Shown here: one piece after another, positions 42,164 through 50,866 of the stretch
Layout: each line of letters begins with the position of its first letter
Position numbering within the stretch: the stretch's first letter is position 1
Assembly (NCBI GenBank): GCA_020427145.1
Contig: JAGQOU010000008.1
Location: 1-64,000 of the forward strand
Source of the DNA: Planctomycetales bacterium
Lineage (GTDB): Bacteria > Planctomycetota > Planctomycetia > Pirellulales > Lacipirellulaceae
Length of the DNA stretch: 64,000 nucleotides
Direction of reading: 5' to 3'
Made by a program: the position numbers and the translations under genes
Notes under the pieces: generated by a model
What the model was told of the DNA's origin: nothing
The model's database searches: none
The model's input: the letters and a program-made list of their open reading frames with translations, nothing else

Positions 42164-43603
42164 ATGACTACCATGCCCTTCAAGTCGCAAGGCGTGCTGA
42201 CCCGCGCGGTGACGTTGCACGCAGCCGCCGTCGCGGCCGCCGTGGCGTTGGGCGCGGGGACGGTGCTGGCCAGCCACCGCAACTCGTGGGAGACGACCGT
42301 CGCTGCGATCGGTGCGGGCCTTGCCGTGTTGTTGGCGATGAGCATCGTCAGTCTGCGGCGGCAACTCAAACCCACGGCGATCGTCGAGAAACTGCTTGCA
42401 CGACTTGGCGAGGGGACCGTTGATCCATTCGAGTTGCCTGACCTGGGGGTTGCGTCGCCCGCGGCCGAAGGTTGGAGCCGGCTCAAACGATTGGCCAAAC
42501 GGTGGACAACGCTGCACGAACTGGAGCAGCGCGTAGCCGAGGGATTGTCGCACGCCAACTCGACCGCCGCCGGCAACGTCATCGATTGCTTGCCGGACGG
42601 GGTTGCCGTGACCGACGAGACGGGCCGGATCGTGCAGGCCAACGCCCCGTTTGCGGCGATGTGCGGCAAGGTCGACTTCGCCGAACTTGACGGCTCGAAT
42701 TGCTGTGAGACGCTGCAACTGCCCGCGGAGTGCACTGCGCGACTCGGCGAATCTGCAGCCGGTAAACGGACATCGTTCGAATTCGCCGTCGCCGCGGACG
42801 GAGCGGCGCGGACGCTGCGGGTGACCCGGTCGCCTCGCCATGGCGCTCGCGAGGAGATTGCGGGGCATGTCTGGGTTGTCCGCGACGTGACTCAGCAGCG
42901 TCTTGCCGATGGCATGCGCGACAACTTTCTCGCCACCGCGACCCACGAACTGCGTACGCCGCTGGCGAACATTCGAGCGTATGCCGAATCGCTGGCGACA
43001 GTGGACGATATCGACGCCGAGTCGCAAAAGAAATTCTACAACATCATTCAGTCGGAAGCCGTGCGGCTCTCGCAGTTGATCGACGATTTGCTCGACGTAA
43101 GTCGCATGCAGGCCGGAGCCTTGGCGATTGATCGTCGCGAGACCGATCTGGGCCGATTGGTCGAAGAGGTGTCGCAAAAGGTCGAAGAGACGATGCGTTC
43201 GCGGCAGATCGACTTTCGTTGCGAACTGCCGCCTAAGTACCCGAAGTTCGTTGCCGACAAAAGCAAGCTGGCGGCCGCGATCGTCAATCTGCTGGGCAAT
43301 GCGGCGAAGTACACGCCCGAAGGGGGGCGGGTCACGTTTCGCGTCGAGGTGAGCGAGCGACAACTCGAGTTCTCGGTGGCTGACACTGGCATCGGCATTG
43401 CTGCCGACGAGTTGGACCGCGTGTTCGAGCGCTTCTTCCGCAGCAACGACGATCGAGTCCGTGATATCACCGGCAGCGGATTGGGGTTGTCGCTCACTCA
43501 GGAAGTCGCCCGGCTGCATGGGGGCGACTTGACGGCCGACAGCGAACTGAACGTCGGTTCGACGTTCCGCTTGACCATTCCGATCGAAAGCACGGAGCAG
43601 TAG
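42164..43603 (+). CDS. PAS-domain sensor histidine kinase
   Basis: A 479-residue kinase. Two N-terminal membrane segments (LHAAAVAAAVALGAGTVLA; VAAIGAGLAVLLAMSIVSL) enclose a very short loop, so it probably senses within the membrane or cytoplasm. A PAS domain (VIDCLPDGVAVTDETGRIVQ) precedes the dimerisation domain with His261 (ATHELRTPLANIRAY). The ATP-binding domain has NLLGNAAKYTP, DTGIGI and GSGLGLSLTQ. ATG 42164 is chosen because it precedes the first membrane segment. It lies between the receiver protein and the STAS protein in the secretion cluster. Confidence 0.9.
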   Translation: MTTMPFKSQGVLTRAVTLHAAAVAAAVALGAGTVLASHRNSWETTVAAIGAGLAVLLAMSIVSLRRQLKPTAIVEKLLARLGEGTVDPFELPDLGVASPAAEGWSRLKRLAKRWTTLHELEQRVAEGLSHANSTAAGNVIDCLPDGVAVTDETGRIVQANAPFAAMCGKVDFAELDGSNCCETLQLPAECTARLGESAAGKRTSFEFAVAADGAARTLRVTRSPRHGAREEIAGHVWVVRDVTQQRLADGMRDNFLATATHELRTPLANIRAYAESLATVDDIDAESQKKFYNIIQSEAVRLSQLIDDLLDVSRMQAGALAIDRRETDLGRLVEEVSQKVEETMRSRQIDFRCELPPKYPKFVADKSKLAAAIVNLLGNAAKYTPEGGRVTFRVEVSERQLEFSVADTGIGIAADELDRVFERFFRSNDDRVRDITGSGLGLSLTQEVARLHGGDLTADSELNVGSTFRLTIPIESTEQ

Positions 43604-43624
43604 CGCCTCGCCGCACGCAATGCT

Positions 43625-43960
43625 ATGCCGAAGAAATATCAGCAAGGCTGCGTTGACGTCATCGCGCTGGATGACCGCCTGACAAGCGAAAACGTCGAGG
43701 AAGCCCGCGGTGCGCTGACGGAATCGCTGCGCGCCGGCGTGCCGCAAATGATTGTCGACCTGCGCATGGTGCGGTTCGTCGATAGCGCCGGGTTGGAATG
43801 CCTGTGCGAAGTTCATGCGGCGTGTCGGCAACGTGGCGGCGAGTTGCGGCTGGCGTCGCCCGGTCGGCTGGTGCGCGACGTGCTGCGCATCACCGGGCTG
43901 GACGAACTGCTGGGCGTGTCCGAGGACGTGATTGCCGCTGCCGGGGAGTTTGCCCAATGA
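43625..43960 (+). CDS. STAS-domain anti-sigma-factor antagonist-like protein
   Basis: A 111-residue single STAS domain. The core FVDSAGLECLCEVHAACRQR carries the conserved D53-S54 phosphorylation site of SpoIIAA-type antagonists. It overlaps the GspE gene by 4 bp (ATGA). STAS proteins usually act in partner switching with a serine kinase; no such kinase is in this window. Confidence 0.9.
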   Translation: MPKKYQQGCVDVIALDDRLTSENVEEARGALTESLRAGVPQMIVDLRMVRFVDSAGLECLCEVHAACRQRGGELRLASPGRLVRDVLRITGLDELLGVSEDVIAAAGEFAQ

Positions 43961-45693
43961 CTGCTGAGCTCCTATCGCCGCCGCCGAACGCACCAAGGCC
44001 CGGTATGCGCCGCAAGCTGCGCCTCGGCGAACAGCTGATCGCCAGCGGCAAGATCACCGAGGCGGAACTCCAAGCCGCGCTGAGCGAACAGCGCACCGGC
44101 CAGCGGCTGGGTGAATCGTTGGTGAAATTGGGTTTCGTCGAAGAGTCCGACCTGTTGCCGTTTTTGGCGGAGCAGTTCGAGGTTCCGTACGCCCAGCTGC
44201 GCGAAGGTCTGGTCGATCCGCAGGCCGCCCGGCTGATCCCGCGCTCTCTGGCCGAGGCGACGTGCAGCTTGGGCCTGTTTTGCGTGCGCGGCGTGCTGAC
44301 TGTGGCGATGGCCAATCCCCGCGAACTTGCGCTCATCGACCGACTCGAACAGCACACCGGATTGCGAGTGCGCCCCGTGCTGGCCTTGGGGGCGGCGATT
44401 GTCGATCTCGTGGGGCGCGTCTACGGCGAAGGGTTTCAAGTCGAAACCGTGACGGCTGATCTCGAAGAAGGCGCGGTTTCGCTTAACGACGAGGCAATTG
44501 AGCTTGATCTCGAGGGCCTGGCCTCGGCGGCCGACGAGAGCCCCGTGATCAATTTGGTCAACTATATCATCCTGCAAGCGGTGCGGCAGCGAGCCAGCGA
44601 CATCCACATCGAGGCAGGGCCTCGAACGACCACGGTGCGGTATCGCGTCGACGGCATGTTGCGCGAGGTGTTGCGCCCGCGAAGAGAGTTCCACGCAGCG
44701 ATTGTGTCGCGTCTCAAGGTGATGGCAAAGATGGATATTGCCGAGCACCGATTGCCGCAGGACGGGCGGATTCACGTGGTCGTCGACCGCCGGGAAGTCG
44801 ACGTGCGGGCGTCGACGCTGCCAACCGTGCTGGGCGAAAAGGTCGTCTTGCGGATCCTCGATCGCGGGAGCGTGACCTTCCGGCTTGACGAGCTGGGCAT
44901 TCCCGCCGACCAGCTGGCGTACCTGAGGGACATGCTTGCCCGTCCGCACGGATTGGTGTTGGCCACGGGCCCCACCGGCAGCGGCAAGACGACGACGCTT
45001 TACTCGGCGATCGAACTGATCAAGTCGGTCGAGCGAAATATCGTGACCGTCGAAGACCCGGTCGAGTACCGGCTCGATCTGATCAACCAGGTGCATGTCA
45101 ACTCGGGCGCGTCGCTGACCTTCGCCACGGCGCTGCGGTCAATTCTGCGGCAGGATCCCGACGTGATCATGATCGGCGAAATCCGCGATCTGGAGACGGC
45201 GGAAACCGCCGTGCAGGCGGCGCTCACGGGACATCTTGTCCTGAGTACGCTGCACACTAACGACGCGGCCAGCGCCGTGGCACGGTTGGTCGATATGGGC
45301 GTGGCGCCATTCAAGATTGCCGCGGCGCTTTTGGGCGTGGTCGCTCAGCGGTTGCTGCGACGCGTCTGCCCCAGTTGTCGCGGGCTGTACTATCCCCCGC
45401 CGACAGTTCTCGACGCTCTCCACTACACGGGCGACCGATCGCGTCAGTTTGTGCGCGGTTCAGGTTGCGAGCGTTGCTTCGACACGGGCTGCCAGGGTCG
45501 CATCGGCATTTATGAAATGTTGCCGGTCAATCGCGCTTTGCGCGATCTGATCGCCGGCGGCGCATCGCTCGACGCCATTCGCGATTGGTCGAGCGCCGCC
45601 GGTTACGACACGTTGCTTCAACAAGGCGTTCGCGTTGCCGAGGAGGGTCTCGTGTCGCCGGACGAGGTTGTTCGCGTTACGGCTGGCGAATGA
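43957..45693 (+). CDS. Type II secretion / type IV pilus assembly ATPase (GspE/PilB)
   Basis: A 578-residue protein. N-terminal MshEN/GspE-N domain (LGEQLIASGKITEAELQAAL). The ATPase has Walker A GPTGSGKT (338-345), the Asp box (TVEDPVEYRLD), Walker B (DPDVIMIGEIRD, ~401-411) and the His box (LVLSTLHTNDAA). The zinc-binding tetracysteine motif is present (C471-x2-C474 and C504-x2-C507). This hexameric ATPase powers pseudopilus assembly. It follows the STAS gene by overlap and precedes GspF. Confidence 0.96.
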   Translation: MTAELLSPPPNAPRPGMRRKLRLGEQLIASGKITEAELQAALSEQRTGQRLGESLVKLGFVEESDLLPFLAEQFEVPYAQLREGLVDPQAARLIPRSLAEATCSLGLFCVRGVLTVAMANPRELALIDRLEQHTGLRVRPVLALGAAIVDLVGRVYGEGFQVETVTADLEEGAVSLNDEAIELDLEGLASAADESPVINLVNYIILQAVRQRASDIHIEAGPRTTTVRYRVDGMLREVLRPRREFHAAIVSRLKVMAKMDIAEHRLPQDGRIHVVVDRREVDVRASTLPTVLGEKVVLRILDRGSVTFRLDELGIPADQLAYLRDMLARPHGLVLATGPTGSGKTTTLYSAIELIKSVERNIVTVEDPVEYRLDLINQVHVNSGASLTFATALRSILRQDPDVIMIGEIRDLETAETAVQAALTGHLVLSTLHTNDAASAVARLVDMGVAPFKIAAALLGVVAQRLLRRVCPSCRGLYYPPPTVLDALHYTGDRSRQFVRGSGCERCFDTGCQGRIGIYEMLPVNRALRDLIAGGASLDAIRDWSSAAGYDTLLQQGVRVAEEGLVSPDEVVRVTAGE

Positions 45694-45745
45694 GCCTTCA
45701 CCAAGCAGGACGACAAATTGCCGCGCTTCGACCGACGGCAACGAC

Positions 45746-46966
45746 ATGGAAACCATGAATCAAGCGTCGACCAACATGGCTGCGGGAATCTCGCTTGGCG
45801 GCGAATCCGCCGGGGTTGCGCGCGCGCCGCTACGGCGCCTTCCCGGCCGTGCGACGCCTGCGGAGCGCGCGGCGCCCGTTCAGCGGTCGAGTGCCGCGAG
45901 ATCAATAACCGGGCAGCGCCGCGAGAAGCCGTTGGCAAAACGCGATCTGCTCATGATCGTCACGCAGTTGTCGATCATGACCCGCTCGGGGGTCGACATC
46001 GCTGACGCAATTCGCAGCATCGCCGGCCGTGCGACCAAGCCGATTGTGCGCGAGGCGTTGCAACAGCTGCACATGTCGCTTGAGGAAGGCAGCCGGCTCT
46101 CGCAAGCGATGGCCGCTCAAGGCGACCGGTTTGGCGGCATTGTCATCGCTTCGATCGCCGCTGGCGAGGCGTCCGGCAAATTGTCGGAGGTGCTGGGGCG
46201 CCTGCGCGTGCTGATGCGGGACGAACTGCGCACGCGCAACGCAATCCGTTCGGTGATGAGTTATCCGCTCGTGTTGACTGTGGTGACCGCTGGCGTTCTG
46301 GCCGCGATGATCTTCTTTGTGCTGCCGCAGTTCGCCGGGATTTACGAGGCGTCGCGCGCTCCGACGCCGGCCGCGACACAGTTGCTGCTCACGGTCGCCG
46401 CGACGCTGCGCCAGTATTGGTGGGCCGTCGCAATGCTCGTCGCGGGGGCGGGGATCGGCGGCTGGCGGCTGTTTCGCTCGGGCTCGGGTCGCCCCTGGAT
46501 CGATCGGATGTTGTATCGACTGCCACTGTTGCGGGACGTCAGTCGCCCGCTCGGCATTGGTCGCGCATTTCGCTTGCAGGGCGCCCTGTTAGAAAGCGGC
46601 GTGCCGTTGCTGGAGGTTCTTCAACTGACCAAGAACGTATCGACCAACACGCTCATGCAGGCTCTCAACGAACGCATGCAGCAAGCGGTGCTTGTCGGAA
46701 AGTGCATGTCGTCGGCGCTGGCCCAGTCGGAGTGCGTGCCCGAGGGAGCCTTGGAAATGGTCGCCACCGCGGAGGCGAACGGCCAACTCGCCGGAGTGCT
46801 GCAAACCGTCGGCGAGTTTTTTGAGTCCGAGGGCGAGCAGCACCTTAAGGATCTCGTCAAGATCGCCGAGCCAGCCATTATTGTTCTGCTCGGATTGGTC
46901 GTCGGCGGGATTGTGCTCGCCGTGATGTTGCCCATGCTCGACCTCTCAGCCGTGGGCGGCCGCTAG
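45746..46966 (+). CDS. Type II secretion inner-membrane platform protein (GspF/PilC)
   Basis: A 406-residue protein with two T2SSF domains: the first (RDLLMIVTQLSIMTRSGVDI ... GEASGKLSEVLGRLRVLMRD), then membrane helices (VLTVVTAGVLAAMIFFVLPQ; WWAVAMLVAGAGIGGW), then the second (RAFRLQGALLESGVPLLEVL ... ANGQLAGVLQTVGEFF) and a last helix (AIIVLLGLVVGGIVLAVMLP). This is the polytopic platform on which GspE acts. An Arg/Ala-rich N-terminal ~60 residues is extra compared with many homologues. Confidence 0.93.
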   Translation: METMNQASTNMAAGISLGGESAGVARAPLRRLPGRATPAERAAPVQRSSAARSITGQRREKPLAKRDLLMIVTQLSIMTRSGVDIADAIRSIAGRATKPIVREALQQLHMSLEEGSRLSQAMAAQGDRFGGIVIASIAAGEASGKLSEVLGRLRVLMRDELRTRNAIRSVMSYPLVLTVVTAGVLAAMIFFVLPQFAGIYEASRAPTPAATQLLLTVAATLRQYWWAVAMLVAGAGIGGWRLFRSGSGRPWIDRMLYRLPLLRDVSRPLGIGRAFRLQGALLESGVPLLEVLQLTKNVSTNTLMQALNERMQQAVLVGKCMSSALAQSECVPEGALEMVATAEANGQLAGVLQTVGEFFESEGEQHLKDLVKIAEPAIIVLLGLVVGGIVLAVMLPMLDLSAVGGR

Positions 46967-47018
46967 ATCAGAATTGGACAGAACGCTTCCAATATTCTTC
47001 GCACCTGCAGAGCCGACC

Positions 47019-48074
47019 ATGTCATCTCTTTCCGCCAACCAGCCGTCTCTACCTCGCGAACCCGGCGGCGTAGCCAGCGTTGCCGGAATCGATCTTGGTT
47101 CGTACGCAGCGAAAGTGGTGCTGGTTACCGAGACACGCGAACAGCGGTCGATTGTCGCGGCTGCGCGCGTCCCGTTGCCCGCTGAGTTTGCCGAGGACCC
47201 CGTGAGACAGGCGGCGACACTGGGTCAATGGCTTTGCAATTGGTGCGCCTTCTCGGTCGAGTCGACGGCGTGCTCGTTGCCGTCCCAGTTCACCGATTAT
47301 GAAGCGACGCCGAGTAACGCTCTGCAGGATGCGTCCGAAGACATGGCGGCGTCTGTGCTCGATGCGACTCTGGGGGACGCTGCCGCTGATGCGACTTACG
47401 ACTGCTGGCGGACGCCGGCAGTCGTGTGCGACGGTGCTGACGAAACATTGCATGTTGTGTGGACCGCGAACGACGTGGCCCTCGACGTGCCTCGCGAGCT
47501 CGCGCGATGGGGGCTGGCCTGCCGAGTTCTTGAATCGGCGGAATCGGCGCTGGCGCGGGTCCCGCAAGAACCAGGCCAGGGCGAACAATTGGTCGTCGAT
47601 TTGGGTCGCGAAACGGCCACGTTCGTCCTGTCGGACGCCGGCGCCGCGAAGTATGTTCGCCACCGGGTCGCGCTCTCCACGGGGGGAGCGACGTTGCGAC
47701 TTGCGGAGGCGATGGGGATGCCGCCGGGCGCTGCAGAGACGATGTTGGCCGAGTGGGGTTGCGACCCGGCGGCGGGACCGCTCGCTCTGCGGGTCGCCGA
47801 TGCCATCGACGGGTGGCTCCGCGAACTGCATTTTGAGCTGAGTCGAACCTTGGCTTACCTCGATCTGGGCCGCTCGGGGCAGCGGCTGGAGAGGATCGTT
47901 CTGTGTGGCGGCGGCAGCGAGGTGCGCGGCTTGGCCGCCTGGCTTGCGGCCAGACTCGCCAAGCCGGTCGTTACGGCAGCGGCGCCAGTCGCGGCAGCCT
48001 GGAATGCCGCAGAGCCCTACTCGCCAATCTACGCGCAGGCTGCGGCGCTTGCGCTGGGGGAGGGGCAGGCATGA
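47019..48074 (+). CDS. PilM/GspL-like actin-fold protein
   Basis: A 351-residue ASKHA-type protein: phosphate-1 motif ASVAGIDLGSYAAKVVLV, phosphate-2 region LVVDLGRETATFVLSDAG, and an adenosine-type motif IVLCGGGSEVRGLAAWLA. The order and the three genes downstream (PilN-, PilO- and PilP-like) identify it as the cytoplasmic PilM component that links the inner-membrane complex. ATG 47019 is chosen; an earlier start at 46974 would add an unusual N-terminus. It overlaps the PilN-like gene by 4 bp (ATGA). Confidence 0.85.
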   Translation: MSSLSANQPSLPREPGGVASVAGIDLGSYAAKVVLVTETREQRSIVAAARVPLPAEFAEDPVRQAATLGQWLCNWCAFSVESTACSLPSQFTDYEATPSNALQDASEDMAASVLDATLGDAAADATYDCWRTPAVVCDGADETLHVVWTANDVALDVPRELARWGLACRVLESAESALARVPQEPGQGEQLVVDLGRETATFVLSDAGAAKYVRHRVALSTGGATLRLAEAMGMPPGAAETMLAEWGCDPAAGPLALRVADAIDGWLRELHFELSRTLAYLDLGRSGQRLERIVLCGGGSEVRGLAAWLAARLAKPVVTAAAPVAAAWNAAEPYSPIYAQAAALALGEGQA

Positions 48075-48709
48075 ACGCCGTCCAAGTCAATCTGCTTCCC
48101 GCGGCGTGGATGCGCCGCGTTGAACACCGTCGGCAGGCGCGACGGTGGATGCCGATCTGGCTCACAGTGGCGGCTCTGCTGGCGCTGGCGCAGTTTAGCC
48201 TGCGTTTCCGCACCGGCCAGGCCGAGTCAGCCTTGCTTTCTCTTACCGAGTGGACCGCGCCGCTGCGCACCATTGAACGACAATCTGCCAATTTGCAAAT
48301 CGAAAACGCGCGGGTCCGGGGACTTCTCGATCGCCAAGCGTCGGTCGAGCAACCCGATCTGCCGCTGGGGTTGCTGCAGGTCGTGGTTGAAGCGTGCCGC
48401 GCGCCGGCGGGGCGGCTACGACTCGATTCGTATCAAATGGAAGAGGCGACTGCGGCGGCGGCGACGAATGGCGGACCCTTGCTGGCGGCTCCGGGCAGGA
48501 GACTCATACTCGCCGGCGTTGCCGAGAGCGACGCTGACGTTTCCGAGTTTGTCGACAAACTACGCGAATCAAACGTATTTGGAGTCGTTTCTCTGGAGGC
48601 CTCGCATTCCGATAACGCTCGGGTCGGCGCGTCGAGAGCCTTTCAGTTGCGCTGTGAAACGGCGACTAGTCCGGCCAGTCGCGGACCTTCGAATCCTCCC
48701 CAATCGTAG
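48071..48709 (+). CDS. PilN-like inner-membrane complex protein
   Basis: A 212-residue protein starting with the signature MNAVQVNLLPAAWMRRVEHR, in which the NLLP motif is the PilM-binding tail of PilN. One membrane segment (WMPIWLTVAALLALAQFSLR) and a periplasmic coiled-coil plus ferredoxin-like region follow. It is tightly coupled to the PilM-like gene and is followed after 6 bp by the PilO-like gene. Confidence 0.87.
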   Translation: MNAVQVNLLPAAWMRRVEHRRQARRWMPIWLTVAALLALAQFSLRFRTGQAESALLSLTEWTAPLRTIERQSANLQIENARVRGLLDRQASVEQPDLPLGLLQVVVEACRAPAGRLRLDSYQMEEATAAAATNGGPLLAAPGRRLILAGVAESDADVSEFVDKLRESNVFGVVSLEASHSDNARVGASRAFQLRCETATSPASRGPSNPPQS

Positions 48710-48715
48710 AACACT

Positions 48716-49318
48716 ATGTGCCAAGTGCTGACAACCCGAAGGCAACGTCTGACGCGAGCGATAAGCATTTGCTGGTCGATGGCCGGCGTCGTTGGCGTGG
48801 CAACGCTGGCCATTGCGTGGTATGCGCTTTCGGTTCGTCCGTCGGTGGCGAGCCTCGACGCTCTTTGGAGCGAGGTGGAATCCGGCTACGACTACCTGGC
48901 GACCGAAGCGAACTTGAACGCGACTTTGTTTGATTCGCAACGCGAGAATCAGCGATTGCAGGCTCGCTTCGCCGAACGTCAATCGCGCGTCGGCTCGACC
49001 GCCGGCGAGGTCGAGTTTCTCTCGTGGCTCAGTCGGCAGGCTGCCGACTGGGATTTGGCCGTGGACGACTATCATCCGGGCGGCGTCATCGACTATGGCG
49101 ACTACCGCGGATACTCGCTGCTCCTGAGCGGCTCCGGCAGCTACGAGTCCATTTGCCGAATGCTCGGTGGGCTGCGACGAAGCGAGCGGCTGAATCGCGT
49201 GGCGGCGATCACGATGACGTCTGCCGATGCAGGGCGGACGGTTTTGTCCTTCACGATGAGAATCGAACTGCTCACGCAGTCCCCAGAAACGCTCGCTCAA
49301 CGCGAACCCCAGTTGTAG
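48716..49318 (+). CDS. PilO/GspM-like inner-membrane complex protein
   Basis: A 200-residue protein with one N-terminal membrane segment (MAGVVGVATLAIAWYALSV), a predicted coiled coil (NATLFDSQRENQRLQARFAE) and a C-terminal ferredoxin-like region (YSLLLSGSGSYESICRMLGG). Size, topology and position between PilN- and PilP-like genes fit PilO. It follows the PilN-like gene by only 6 bp. Confidence 0.85.
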   Translation: MCQVLTTRRQRLTRAISICWSMAGVVGVATLAIAWYALSVRPSVASLDALWSEVESGYDYLATEANLNATLFDSQRENQRLQARFAERQSRVGSTAGEVEFLSWLSRQAADWDLAVDDYHPGGVIDYGDYRGYSLLLSGSGSYESICRMLGGLRRSERLNRVAAITMTSADAGRTVLSFTMRIELLTQSPETLAQREPQL

Positions 49319-49329
49319 GTTGCAGTTTC

Positions 49330-49956
49330 ATGACGATGGTCAATCGCGGGAAGTCCGGAGCCGACGACAGGGCGAAGCCCGGCGTCAAGAACGCCCTGGC
49401 GGCGGTGTTGGCCGTTGTCTTTGGCAGCGTGTTGATGTGGCGTTTCGGTTCACGAGACGATGCCCCGAACGGCGCCGCGGCGTCTGCGTCAACTGCTCCA
49501 CCGACATCTCAGGCCGAGAGTCAGACGTCCCCGGGGGCCGGCGGACAGGCGACTCGTCTCGCCCCGACGCCTCGCGTCAACCTATCACAGCTGATTGCCG
49601 CCAATCCCTTCAACTCGGCCGAGGTGAGACTTCGCGAGGATCAGTTATCAGCACTTGAGAAGGGAAAACTCTTCGCTGGGCAACGCCGTACGGTGGGCGA
49701 ACCTGACGGCGAGATTGATTCAGCGGAAGAGGACGCGGCATTGGACAGGATCGAAGTTCGCGCCATCGTCCACGGCGGAACGACGCCGTTGGCGTTGGTG
49801 GGCGATCAACTGGTGGGCGCCAACGACGTGATCAACTCGCGTTGGCGCGTACTGAGCGTGCATCACGACGGCCTCGAATTGGAGCCAATCCGTGGAACCA
49901 GCTTGCCGCGGAGTCCAGTCTCACGACCATCGTCCGGCAAGACCATCGCCGACTAG
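49330..49956 (+). CDS. PilP/GspC-like lipoprotein or inner-membrane protein
   Basis: A 208-residue protein with an N-terminal membrane segment (NALAAVLAVVFGSVLMW), a Ser/Pro/Thr-rich spacer and a C-terminal homology-region-like domain (IVHGGTTPLALVGDQLVG ... INSRWRVLSVHHDGLELEPI) as in GspC/PilP, which contacts the secretin. It closes the pilM-N-O-P-type run. No lipobox was seen, so it resembles GspC more than PilP in membrane attachment. Confidence 0.75.
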   Translation: MTMVNRGKSGADDRAKPGVKNALAAVLAVVFGSVLMWRFGSRDDAPNGAAASASTAPPTSQAESQTSPGAGGQATRLAPTPRVNLSQLIAANPFNSAEVRLREDQLSALEKGKLFAGQRRTVGEPDGEIDSAEEDAALDRIEVRAIVHGGTTPLALVGDQLVGANDVINSRWRVLSVHHDGLELEPIRGTSLPRSPVSRPSSGKTIAD

Positions 49957-50259
49957 AATGACCGGGGCGACCTGTGCACTGGGGTCGGCGTCGCGATCGT
50001 CGGGCGATTCGGCAATTTGGGGGCCCTCTTGAGACTCTTGTGGCGCCGCTGATCCGTGTGTTGCGCCGGGGCGGTCCCTGCGGTTGAGCTTCCGACCGGG
50101 GACGCCGCGACGATGCATGCCTCCGAGGATGGCGGTACACTGTTCGGAGCAACCCCGTCGTCGACGCTGCTTGTGGCTCGCGCGGCGTCCTGAGCGGCGC
50201 GGCCCACGGGTGCGCGTCCGCCACGAAGTCTCTTGCCAAGAACAGCAGGATCGATCCAG
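49957..50259. other. Non-coding gap before peroxiredoxin gene
   Basis: A 303-bp stretch between the PilP-like and peroxiredoxin genes, both rightward. It should hold the peroxiredoxin promoter; no gene or clear structure was recognised. Confidence 0.3.
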
Positions 50260-50730
50260 ATGGCAGCTTCTCTTAAAGTTGGCGACCCAGTGCCGGATTT
50301 CACGGTGACCACGGCAGGAGGCGAGTCGCTGCAACTCTCAAAGCTGCTGGCGGAGAAAGCGGTCGTCTTGTTTTTCTATCCCAAAGACGGCACGGCGGTG
50401 TGCACCAAGGAGGCTTGCTCGTTCCGCGATTCCTATGCCAAGTTTGCCGACGCCGGCGTCGAGGTGATTGGCGTCAGCGGCGACTCGGACGCCAGCCACC
50501 AAGCGTTTGCCCAGCAGCACGGCCTGCCGTTTCATCTGGTAAGCGACTCCGACGGCCGGCTGCGCAAATTGTTGGGCGTGCCCAAGACGCTGGGCGTGCT
50601 CCCGGGACGCGTCACTTACGTCATCGACCGTCACGGCATCGTGCGTCATCAGTTTTCTGCACAACTGGCATCTGACGAGCACGTCAGACAGGCGCTTGCC
50701 GCCATTGGTCAGTTGCCGACGACACCGTGA
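50260..50730 (+). CDS. bcp: Peroxiredoxin, BCP/PrxQ type
   Basis: A 156-residue thioredoxin-fold peroxidase. Active-site segment FFYPKDGTAVCTKEACSFRD has peroxidatic Cys48 and the resolving Cys53 at the PrxQ spacing. The usual Pro of the TPGCT motif is changed (TAVCT). It reduces hydroperoxides using thioredoxin. ATG 50260 is chosen to give the family N-terminus (LKVGDPVPDFTV). It appears to be a monocistronic gene. Confidence 0.95.
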   Translation: MAASLKVGDPVPDFTVTTAGGESLQLSKLLAEKAVVLFFYPKDGTAVCTKEACSFRDSYAKFADAGVEVIGVSGDSDASHQAFAQQHGLPFHLVSDSDGRLRKLLGVPKTLGVLPGRVTYVIDRHGIVRHQFSAQLASDEHVRQALAAIGQLPTTP

Positions 50731-50866
50731 TCGAACTGACGTATCTGTCGATGACGGAATGCTTCGGAGCTCTCGCAAAAAGCTCAGCCAATGCGGACGG
50801 CGCCTCAACCCGATCCAATGCTCATAGGTCGCTGCGTTGCATTCGGCGCGGCCTTGCACGACGGCG

